From assembly GCA_002427755.1 (NCBI GenBank), contig DIYO01000001.1, positions 1,240,001 to 1,304,000 of the forward strand: a stretch of DNA of 64,000 bases. The letters run 5' to 3'. The position numbers were made by a program, and so were the translations under genes. Below the pieces are notes generated by a model, which was not told where the DNA came from, made no database searches, and was given only the letters and a program-made list of their open reading frames with translations. The stretch's first letter is position 1. Each line of letters begins with the position of its first letter. This document shows positions 53,279 to 63,700 of this stretch, one piece after another. Source of the stretch: Roseivirga sp. UBA6052 (GTDB lineage Bacteria; Bacteroidota; Bacteroidia; Cytophagales; Cyclobacteriaceae).

Positions 53279-54331
53279 TTAATTTCTTGTAACTGAGAAA
53301 ATACCGACCTCTTTCTCTTTACCTCGGAGTACAACCGAACCGACTTCCTTCATCAGGTATTTACTGTCTGATATGTGCTGCGCGAGCTTCGATGATATCA
53401 ATAATTCTACACCTAGCTCATTGCATTTGCCTTGAATTCTAGCAGCCGTATTAATAGGATCACCATGGTAGGCAATCTCTTTTTTGAATTTACCAATCTC
53501 GGTGACTGCTACAATTCCGGCATGAACTCCAGCTTTAAAAAAAGGCAGTACACCATAAGTTCTTTCATAGTAAGCCCTCCTACCTTCTAATTGATCTTTA
53601 AACCTGAAAAATGCGTTTAAGAAATTAGCTTGGTCCAAACCATTCTTAGTTGGCCATGTCAATACTGCTTCATCTCCCACGTATTGATACACTTCTGCAT
53701 CATCGGCAATCGTTACTGAGAGGTCGTTAAAGCAATCTTGGATTAAATAACTATATCTAATATGACCAAGTTGCTCTGCAAGTGTAGTGGAAGCCTGAAG
53801 GTCTAGAAACATAAACATTCTGTCTTCTTCAGATGGCCTATAAAATTTACCCAGCAAAAACTTATTAAGTTTCTTAGGACCAAGCATCATGTTAATCTGC
53901 CGAAGGATACTGATAAACAAATCGACCACAATTATGTAGAACATGATGGCACCACTTCCTGCATCAAAACCAAACTCTATTATGCCTATATCTATCCCGA
54001 AAAAGACGTAATAAACACCATATGCAGCCAAAACAAGCACAACCACTAGAAGTATGGCCCATGCAAGTCTCAAACACAAAAAACGAAAAATTGAAACACG
54101 CCTGTAGATTCTGGTTTCCATCCAGATTTCAGCGTAGCCCGATATGATACCTATAATAGGTCCAAGGGTGAATGAAATCAGCAAAGAACGTTGAAGACTA
54201 AATTGAAGACTACCTGCTTCAACAGTTCCAATACCCCGTACTATGCTCAAGAAAACCATCGAAATCGTCCATCCAATGATGTAGTCTCTTAAAATTCTGA
54301 GCTTTCGTTTCGTATTTGAATTCATCGCCAT
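53279..54331 (-). CDS. membrane-anchored class III adenylate/guanylate cyclase
   Basis: The 350-residue protein has about four membrane helices (18-36, 48-66, 86-110, 128-146) and a C-terminal class III cyclase domain. The metal-binding Asp177 (FLDLQASTTLAE) and Asp220 (YVGDEAVL) are present, with Lys284 and the transition-state pair Asn294/Arg298 in HGDPINTAARIQ, so it should be active. cAMP is the likelier product from the Lys. The signal sensed by the membrane part is unknown. It may start at the second ATG (54325). Confidence 0.87.
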   Translation of the reverse strand: MAMNSNTKRKLRILRDYIIGWTISMVFLSIVRGIGTVEAGSLQFSLQRSLLISFTLGPIIGIISGYAEIWMETRIYRRVSIFRFLCLRLAWAILLVVVLVLAAYGVYYVFFGIDIGIIEFGFDAGSGAIMFYIIVVDLFISILRQINMMLGPKKLNKFLLGKFYRPSEEDRMFMFLDLQASTTLAEQLGHIRYSYLIQDCFNDLSVTIADDAEVYQYVGDEAVLTWPTKNGLDQANFLNAFFRFKDQLEGRRAYYERTYGVLPFFKAGVHAGIVAVTEIGKFKKEIAYHGDPINTAARIQGKCNELGVELLISSKLAQHISDSKYLMKEVGSVVLRGKEKEVGIFSVTRN

Positions 54332-54464
54332 GGTTGAATTCTGAAGATATAATAAACGTCTAAAAGAATTGAATTCTTTAAAAGAATCATGTGCTGTTAG
54401 TCTAATTGGCTTTTAATTTCCCTCACATCCTCCTATTTTCAGAAACACTTCAAACCAAATCAGT

Positions 54465-57400
54465 ATGAAAAAGAGAACATTAGTCTTATTGACACTTTTT
54501 ACTTTGTTCCTTTTTGACAGTGCCTTAGCCCAAAGAAGAAGAGGCAAAACCACAGCACATGTTAAAAAAGAGAATCCAATTCAATCAGAGCTTTTTAACG
54601 ATTTCAAATTCAGAAATATAGGTCCGGGTTATATGTCCGGACGTGTAGCAGATTTAGCTATACATCCCGAAAATGATAACATTAGATATGTGGCTGTAGC
54701 ATCTGGTGGTGTATGGAAAACGTCTAATGCAGGTGTTACCTGGGACCCAATTTTTGATAATCAAGGCTCCTACTCTACAGGTAGTTTGGCCATAGACCCT
54801 AACAACCCTCATGTCGTATGGCTAGGTACAGGTGAAAATGATGGCGGACGTCATATTGGTTTCGGAGATGGTATTTACAAGTCAGAAGACGGAGGTAAAA
54901 CATGGAACAATATGGGGCTCAAAGACTCAGAGCACCTAGGAACCATATTTGTACATCCTGATAATTCAGATGTTGTTTATGTTGCTTCTCAAGGCCCACT
55001 ATGGAGTAAAGGGGGACAAAGAGGTTTTTATAAAACTACCGATGGTGGCAAAACGTGGAAGCGCACACTAGGAGATGATGAATGGACCGGAGTCGCAGAA
55101 TTCGCTGTAGACCCTAGAAATGCCAACAGAATCTATGCGGCTACTTGGGAGAGACACCGTACGGTTGCTGCCTACATGGGTGGAGGACCAAACACGGGAA
55201 TTTATCGAAGTGAAGACGGAGGAGAAACTTGGCAAAAATTAACCACGGGTTTGCCTTCCGGTAAAATTGGTAAGATCGGTTTAGCCATTTCTCATCAAAA
55301 TCCCGATATCGTTTACGCAGCTCTTGAGCTTAATCGTAGAACTGGTGGACTGTATAAATCATACGATCGCGGGGCTACTTGGACCAAGCAATCTGATGCT
55401 GTATCAGGTGCTACGGGTCCGCATTACTATCAAGAGCTTTACACCTCCCCTCACCATTTTGATTGGCTCTATCTGATGGATACTGATGTTCAGATTTCTA
55501 AAGATGGGGGCAAGACATTTACCAGACTAAATACGCAGCATAAACATGTGGACAATCATGCACTAGCCTTCAAAAAAGATGATCCAAACTATTTAATGAT
55601 TGGAACAGATGGTGGTGTTTATGAAAGTTTTGATCTGGGAGACAACTGGCGCTACTTCCCAAATATTCCAATCACACAGTTTTACAAAGTAGCCTTAGAT
55701 GATGCTGAACCATTCTATAACATCTATGGGGGTACGCAGGATAACAGTACCCAAGGAGGTCCTTCGAGAACAGACAACCTTAACGGTATTCAAAATTCAG
55801 ACTGGAGAATGGTTTTAAACTGGGATGGGCACCAACCTGCCACAGAACCCGGTAATCCGGATATTATTTATGCTGAACGTCAAGAAGGTCAAATCTCCAG
55901 AATAGACATGACCACAGGAGAAATGACAGATATTCAACCACAACCAGGTGCGGATGAAGATTATGAGAGATTCAATTGGGATGCACCTATTCTTGTAAGT
56001 CCACACAAACCTTCTAGACTATATTTTGCCTCTCAACGTGTTTGGAGATCTGAAAATAGAGGGGATAGTTGGACTGCCATTTCTGGGGACTTAACGAGAG
56101 ATGAAGAGAGATTAGAATTGCCAATTATGGGAGGTCAACAAAGTTGGGATTCTCCATGGGACGTGTTAGCCATGTCTAACTACAATACCATTACCTCCTT
56201 AGCTGAATCTCCGGTTCAAGAGAACTTAATTTATGCCGGAACTGATGATGGTATACTGCAAGTAACTGAAGATGGAGGGCAAAACTGGAGGAAAATAGAA
56301 GTAGGCAAAATGCCTGATGTACCGGCTACTGCATTCATTAACGATATTAAAGCTGACCTTTATGATGCCAATACGGTTTATGTGACATTAGACAATCATA
56401 AATACGGTGACTACTCCCCTTATCTGGTTAAAAGTACGGACAAAGGAAATACTTGGACATCTATCAGGAGCAACTTACCTGAGAGAACTTTGCTTTGGCG
56501 TTTAGTCCAAGATCATGTAAAAAAGGAGCTTATGTTCCTTGCTACTGAATGGGGAATCTACTTTACGAATGATGCCGGAAGTAACTGGACAAAACTTACC
56601 GGAGGCATGCCTATCATCTCTTTCCGTGATTTAGCAATTCAGAAAAGAGAAAATGATTTGGTTGGAGCATCGTTCGGTAGAGGATTTTTTGTACTTGACG
56701 ATTATTCGGCTTTGAGAGAGATTTCTGCTGAGCAATTAGAACAAGAAGCCACTCTATTTAGCCCTAGAAAAGCTTGGTGGTATATCCCTAGAGGTCATAT
56801 CGATTTAGATACAGAAAAGGGATCTATGGGAGCGCAACATTATGTTGCTAAAAACCCTGATTTTGGCGCTACATTCACCTACTACCTAAAAGAGAGCTTA
56901 CACTCAAAAGCAGAGCAAAGACAAAAAGCAGAGAAAGAATCAGGTAATGTATCTTTCCCTGGATGGGAAGCTGTTGAAGCTGAAGCAAACGAACAAGGGC
57001 CGAGCGTTTATCTGGCAATTAGTAGCTCAGACGGTAAAGTAATTAGAAGAGTTCCTGCAACTTCAAGTAAGGGCTTCCATAGAGTTACATGGGATTTGAA
57101 ATATCCTGCGCCTGGTATTGCTAGCCTTCAAGGAGGCGCAATGGATGGCGGTGGTTTTATGGCTGCACCTGGATCTTATACTGCAACTCTTTATAAGGAA
57201 GTTGACGGCACAGTGAGCCAACTGGGTGACCCTGTATCTTTTGAAGTAGAACAATTAAGAAAAGGTGCACTGGAAGCGGATGACCCGGCAGATGTAGCGG
57301 CATTCTGGAGAGCTTTTGAGAACACCTCAAGAGGAATTGCACAATTGGGAACAGAATTAAGCAATGCCATCGCAAAAACACATGCCATGCAAAAATCACT

Positions 57401-57740
57401 CAAAGCATCTTCTGCAGTACCTGGAGATTTAGATAAGCAGATAAGCGATTTGAGAAATGAATTACTGAAAATGAATTCTCAATTGAATGGTAACCCTGCA
57501 AAGAATCAAATGGGTGCAAAAAATCATCCAACTATAGGAGACAGACTTTTCAAAGTTCAACTAGGTATAGTAACATCTACTTATGGACCAACCGATACAA
57601 ATCGTAGTTCACTAGAAATTATTAACAATGAATTGAATGAGATGAACAGCTCATTGAATAGTGCTAAAACTAAAATGAGTAACCTACTCAATGCGCTTAA
57701 GGCGGCTGGAGCCCCTTGGGTGGAAGGCACCAATCATTAA
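54465..57740 (+). CDS. secreted sortilin/BNR-repeat (VPS10-like) protein
   Basis: The 1091-residue protein has a signal peptide (ending near SALAQ) and many repeats of the GIYKSEDGGKTW and YRSEDGGETW type across about residues 40-760, forming one or two beta-propellers of the sialidase/Vps10 kind. The C-terminal part (about 780-1091) has GFHRVTWDLKYPAPG, then a helical tail. Such proteins in Bacteroidota are often annotated as glycosyl hydrolases, but no catalytic residues can be named. There is no T9SS sorting domain, so it is probably periplasmic. A bidirectional terminator follows. Confidence 0.85.
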   Translation: MKKRTLVLLTLFTLFLFDSALAQRRRGKTTAHVKKENPIQSELFNDFKFRNIGPGYMSGRVADLAIHPENDNIRYVAVASGGVWKTSNAGVTWDPIFDNQGSYSTGSLAIDPNNPHVVWLGTGENDGGRHIGFGDGIYKSEDGGKTWNNMGLKDSEHLGTIFVHPDNSDVVYVASQGPLWSKGGQRGFYKTTDGGKTWKRTLGDDEWTGVAEFAVDPRNANRIYAATWERHRTVAAYMGGGPNTGIYRSEDGGETWQKLTTGLPSGKIGKIGLAISHQNPDIVYAALELNRRTGGLYKSYDRGATWTKQSDAVSGATGPHYYQELYTSPHHFDWLYLMDTDVQISKDGGKTFTRLNTQHKHVDNHALAFKKDDPNYLMIGTDGGVYESFDLGDNWRYFPNIPITQFYKVALDDAEPFYNIYGGTQDNSTQGGPSRTDNLNGIQNSDWRMVLNWDGHQPATEPGNPDIIYAERQEGQISRIDMTTGEMTDIQPQPGADEDYERFNWDAPILVSPHKPSRLYFASQRVWRSENRGDSWTAISGDLTRDEERLELPIMGGQQSWDSPWDVLAMSNYNTITSLAESPVQENLIYAGTDDGILQVTEDGGQNWRKIEVGKMPDVPATAFINDIKADLYDANTVYVTLDNHKYGDYSPYLVKSTDKGNTWTSIRSNLPERTLLWRLVQDHVKKELMFLATEWGIYFTNDAGSNWTKLTGGMPIISFRDLAIQKRENDLVGASFGRGFFVLDDYSALREISAEQLEQEATLFSPRKAWWYIPRGHIDLDTEKGSMGAQHYVAKNPDFGATFTYYLKESLHSKAEQRQKAEKESGNVSFPGWEAVEAEANEQGPSVYLAISSSDGKVIRRVPATSSKGFHRVTWDLKYPAPGIASLQGGAMDGGGFMAAPGSYTATLYKEVDGTVSQLGDPVSFEVEQLRKGALEADDPADVAAFWRAFENTSRGIAQLGTELSNAIAKTHAMQKSLKASSAVPGDLDKQISDLRNELLKMNSQLNGNPAKNQMGAKNHPTIGDRLFKVQLGIVTSTYGPTDTNRSSLEIINNELNEMNSSLNSAKTKMSNLLNALKAAGAPWVEGTNH

Positions 57741-57742
57741 AT

Positions 57743-57774
57743 AAAAAAGGCAGTCTTTACGGACTGCCTTTTTT
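57743..57774. terminator. bidirectional intrinsic terminator
   Basis: AAAAGGCAGTC and GGACTGCCTTTT-like arms around a short loop have an A-run on the left and a T-run on the right. The hairpin separates the converging sortilin-like and TSP3 genes. Confidence 0.85.
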
Positions 57775-60700
57775 ATTTCACCATAATCTTCCAATTATGC
57801 CTCGTATCGTTAATGATCAGTTGGAGAATATAAATCCCCTGCTTCAGTCTATCTGTTGAGACGGCTAATCTAGTTCTCTCTCTTATATGATTAGGCTTGA
57901 AGACCCTTCCCCCAGTATCAATAATATCAACTGAAGTCAGTTCAAGTTCTGAAGGAAGATCTACCATGATATCCTCTCCGGCATTAACAGGATTCGGATA
58001 AGGATTTCTCAATACCACTGTCTCCTTGTAGAAGGCATTGATCACTTCTGAAATATTCTCTTCCCCAGCATTATCCACATCAACTAAACGGTAAAAGTTA
58101 TAACCTTTGATTGGATTCTGATCAACAAATGAATAGCTGTTTACATCGAAACTTGTACCAGCTCCATCGATAGTAGCAATGGTTTCAAAGTTTTCGTCAA
58201 TTAGTTTTTCAAGCTTGAAGTAGCTGTTATTTTCCTCTGTTAGTGTTCTCCAATTAACATCGATTGCGTTATCAATTTGCTTAGCGTCAAAAGACAACAA
58301 AGTAATTGGCAAGGCATATTGCTCACCTGAAGCTAACGTGAAGTACACATCACTGTCGTTATTGTCGTTATCAAAGTTTACTCTAAAGACTACCTTACCA
58401 TCATCGGCTACCATAAAGGACTGCGAAATTGCAGTAGCACCAGTTGTAAAATCACCGTCATCATCGACAAGCAGTAGAATCTCAGCTTCGTTATTCGAAC
58501 CTGGCGAATTATCAGGTCCAATTAAATTACTCACATCAAACTCTAGTGTTACTGTACCTATATCACCTGTTTCTCTTACTTTCCACTCTCTGTTCAATCG
58601 GCTTCTGATTCCACTCAAATTAGGGTCATATTCTTGATTGTCGCTATCGTAAAGTGCTGCGCCATCATGCCCCCAAACCAATGCACTTAGATTAGAAGTG
58701 AATGAATTCGGGTTTAAAGAATTACTGGCTTCAAGACCATTACCATTACCTCCATCTTCATTATCCAATCCAATTGTAACAATAGCATTACTGTTCTCAC
58801 TTTTGGCGATTTTTTGATTCAAGCAGCTATTATCATCTCGAGCAATAGCACCTATATTGTTGTGATAGGTAGTATTGGCAGAAGCGTCCCAGAAAATGGT
58901 TGATCCATTAGAAGCTATATAATCTCCCTCATTGCCCTCTAGAGCATTTCCATCACCATCAGTATCTGTAGAAATAGTTACACCATACTTAATGGCTAAA
59001 TAACTCTGAATCTGCTGTAAATCTGTACCCGAAGTAAGTAGTGAATTATAAACGATTACTTCAGCAATTACACCGTTAAATCTTTCTGTCGCATCTCCAA
59101 TGGCTCCAATCTGTAGATTGTTTGAAGTTTCTCCTCCATGATCTGCGGTGAAGTTGGTCAATGTATTAGATCCATTGAGGAATACCGTAGATCCACTAGC
59201 TTGATCTTCATCTAACACAATAGTGGAAATGGTAGTGGTCCCAATATTATATAAACCGGTGATATCTCCTGTTAGACCATTACCATTACTTACGGCCTCA
59301 TTTTCTCCGGCACCATTACTATCTATAATATATCGATCAAATCCTCCGTTGTCTTCTCCCCAAACAGCTCCTGCATTATTCTGAGTTGGCTGGTAAACAA
59401 CAATAACTGACAAGTCTTGATAAGTATCTGCATTTATATCTAAAGTCGTGTTGAAATAAGAACTACCTCCAAAGAAGTTAGAAGGATTGAAATTGATATT
59501 GGTACCAGTTGTAATCGCTCCAATAGAAGATACAGAAACGTAATTATTGGATACGTCTCTCCAGCTTGTTCCGCCATCATCGGCTTTTAACCAAAGAAGG
59601 AAATTACCACCGTCTACCCCTCCAGGATCACAGACTTCCGCATTACTCTCTCTCCAATCTCTTTCTGAAGTGGCACCTGCTGTTGTAACATTCGGGAAAG
59701 TATTAGCTGTTTGATTATTATCACTATTGGCAGTGGCTGAAGGACCTACAACATTATCGAAATTATCATCGAGTCCATCATTGTCGTCATCATTATTATT
59801 TGGTGTTTCATTGGCCAGATAGTCACCATCAGTGTCGTAAGCTTCTATGATATCATTTAGACCATCGTTATCAGAATCTGTATCTATGTAATCAGGATTA
59901 TCAGAGCCATCAGTATTTACTACAGTAGTAGGTATCCCTGTTACACCTCCACAAGGTGTACAATTTACATCGAATGCGTCATCAATTCCGTCCTGATCTA
60001 AATCTGAACCAACCGGAATAACAGGTGATCCTGTAGTGGCTTGAGATTCTATTAAGTCTACAATACCATCATTATCTGAGTCTATATCTACACGATTATT
60101 ATTTCCATCAGCATCTGTATCTGGATCTGCTAAAGCTGTACCTCCATTATTTGAATCGAAAGTATTGGCCCATCCATCACCATCAGTATCAGTATCGTCA
60201 TCTACTCTTCCATCATTATTGGTATCTACCCCTCCTGCTTCAATAATATCAGGGATGCCATCATTGTCTGAATCTAAATCAAGACTATCAATGATTCCAT
60301 CACCATCAGTATCTCCTGTTTCATTTACATCTAGGATACCGTCATTATCATCATCAATATCAGTGGCATCAGGTACACCATCAGCATCTGTATCAATCAC
60401 ATTGGCCTCTCTCCAATCTTGATCAGAACCTCCAGAAGTAGTTATGTCTGGGAAATCGAGCGCATCTTCGTTGTTATAAACGTTGGTAGTACTATTAGGG
60501 CCGGTAACTGTGTCAAAGTTATCATCCAATCCATCTCCATCAGAATCTGTTCCTGCAGGTGTGGTATTAGCAATGAAATCTCCATCAGTATCATAACCTT
60601 CGAGTACATCTAAATAACTATCGTTATCTGAATTAAAATCAATATAATCTGGAGTGCTATCTGTATCTGAATCGACAGGTGTTACTGGTGTACCTCCTGT

Positions 60701-63700
60701 TAAGTCAAAAGCGTTATCTATACCGTCATTATCAGAATCTGCTCCAAAAGGAATAATTGGAGTACCTGTTGTAGCTTGCGACTCAATCAAATCCACTATT
60801 CCATCATTATCGGAATCTATATCTAAGTTATTTCTAATTCCATCTCCATCCGTATCTGGGTTGGTCAATACGGTACCCCCATTATCTGAATCAAAAGTGT
60901 TGGCCCATCCATCTTCATCGGCATCAACAAAGCTATCAACGGCCCCGTCATTATCAGAATCAACACCTCCTGCTTCTATGATGTCTTCAATACCATCATT
61001 ATCAGCATCCCTATCAATTCTATCTTCAAATCCATCATTATCAGTATCAGGGTCTTGAAGTGCAGTACCTCCATCATTTGAATCGAAGGTATTGGCCCAT
61101 CCGTCATTATCGGTATCGGTATTATCATCTACTCTACCATCATTATTTGTATCTACACCACCTGCTTCGATAATATCAGGAATTCCATCATTATCAGAAT
61201 CCAAATCCAAACTATCGATCACACCATCTCCATCGGTATCACCAGTTTCATTTACATCTAGAATACCGTCATTATCATCATCTATATCATTAGTGTCTAT
61301 AATTCCATCAAAATCAGAATCGGCAACATTAACTTCTCTCCAATCTCTTTCTGTATTTCCTCCTGTAGTTACATCAGGGAAGTCATTGGCATCTTGCGTA
61401 TTGTATACATTCGTTGTGCTATTGATACCATTTACCAAATCAAAAGCATCATCTAAGCCGTCATTGTCGGCATCAACACCTGAAGGTGTTATGTTGGCCG
61501 CCAAATTTCCATCGGTATCCCAACCTTCAAGCACATCTGAGAAGGTATCGCCATCTGAGTTAAAGTCCAAGAAATCGAAGGTGAGGTCACCATCTGTATC
61601 TTGCAAAACAGTCGCCACACCGGTTACAACACCGCATGGCGTACAATCTGTATCAAATGCATCGTCTAATCCATCACCATCTGTATCACTTCCTACAGGA
61701 ATTACTGGAGTACCTGTGGTGGCCTGAGATTCAATCAGGTCCACAATACCGTCTCCATCGGCATCTATATCTAAATGGTCCGCAAGACCATCACCATCAG
61801 TATCATTACCCGTACAGACAATTGTAAATGCAGGGTAACTCACATTATCAACCCTTAAATCTCCTGATACTTCTGTGTATGTTATTCTTATGGTTGTTGC
61901 ATCAGTTGCGAGGGTATAAGCTTTGTCTTCATAAACATCATCAGTGGCGAAAGAGAATTCAACAGCATTCACGAAGGTTAGACCATCAGTTGATTCTGTA
62001 ACCGTCATACGGCTGGCTACATTATCTGTTTTTTGGGCTCTTACAGTAATAACTGTACCCTTTGTCACCACACTACCTCCTCTGAGCGTTACATCCATTT
62101 GTGCACCACTATTGGTAAAGCTTGCGAAGGTTCCATTGGCACCGTCTATAGCATTAACCGTATTATTTACTGTGGCCGTGAATTGAGCTGCAGCTGATGC
62201 ATTTGCTCCAGAAACAGCAGTATTAGTACATCCTTCAGCAGTATCTAAAATGCCATCATTGTCATCATCAACATCATCAATATCAGGGATACCGTCTCCA
62301 TCTTGATCGGGTTGAGCTTCTAAGCCATCGCTCTCTCTAAAGTCAAATTCACCATCTATATCCGAATCTTGTAGTGCCACATTTGAGGTACAAAATGTAA
62401 TTCCTGAGCCATAATTAATTGTAATGCTTGGGTTGTTAGCTGCTGTCCTTCTATTACCATCCGGGCCAGTAAAAATGATGACTAAGGCATTTCCTGAAGA
62501 CCACCCTCCTTGAGCAACTATTTCGCTTATAATTGAAGAAATATCTACCGTTCTTTGGGCCGCACCGGCTTCTCCACCGGTAGTCCAATCAGCAGGACTC
62601 CAACTTTCGCTAGCCGTAGTACCTGGTGTTAATCTATCACTAACATTATTATTTCCACCTGAAAAGGTACTGGCATTAGTCGATAATTCACCTTGGATGG
62701 TGATCGTAATAGCACCTGTAGTTACTTCATCTACCTGAAATTGAATAAATGCCGAGTTGATGGTTTCTCCTTGAGGAATAGTAATATTAGGAAAATAAAC
62801 CCCGACTGTCTGAGAACTATTTTGTCCACTATCATTTGAAAGTTCTAAATCTGAACTACCCAAATTAACAGACCCATCATCATCTTGTTCTTCTGCGTAA
62901 TCTGTTGATATTCTGGTCAATTGGACACCATAACAATCTCCGTCAAAAGCATCATCCAAACCATTGCCATTAGAATCTAAACCTGTATTGGCTGTATCAG
63001 CAATTCCATCTCCATTAAAATCATTCCCTTCAATAAAGTCAGATCTTGAATCATTATCAGAATTAGTATCTACATAATCGTCCAGACCTGCGCCATCTGT
63101 GTCAACCGGAGTAATCGGTGAATTACCAGAGTCTACATCCCAAAAATCTAGAATACCGTCATTATCAGCATCTGTGAAAGTAGACGGTGCCTGATAAGCA
63201 ATTGTGCTATACCCTTCTCTGGTATCATCAATCCCATCTGCATCAGAATCGATATCTATATAGTTAGGTAGGCTAGGCAATCCGTTAGTAGATTCATAAG
63301 ACTGGTCCGTATTGGTTAATACTAGCACTGATGCAGCAATATTATCATCATAACCATCTCCATTCGCATCGATAAAGCCATCAAGTCTTCCGTCACCGTT
63401 TGTATCAATATTGTTGGTTTCAATAACATCTAGGATACCATCGTTGTCAGAATCCAAGTCTATGTAATTCTTAACACCGTCATTATCTGAATCTGGCTCA
63501 GCAAGTGCCGTTCCTCCGTTATCGTCATCGAAAGTGTTTGCCCATCCATCGTTATCACCATCTGCAAATGTGTCAACACGACCATCGTTATCATTATCGA
63601 CTCCACCGGCCTCTATGATATCAGGGATTCCGTCATTATCGGAATCTAAATCGAGGTTGTTCGGGATTCCATCTCCATCTGCGTCTCCTGTACCTTCAAC

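Noticed and set aside
60165..61727. Long antisense frames on the plus strand rich in Ser and Pro
   Set aside because: They are mirror images of the Asp/Gly-rich TSP3 codons on the minus strand and have no independent support.
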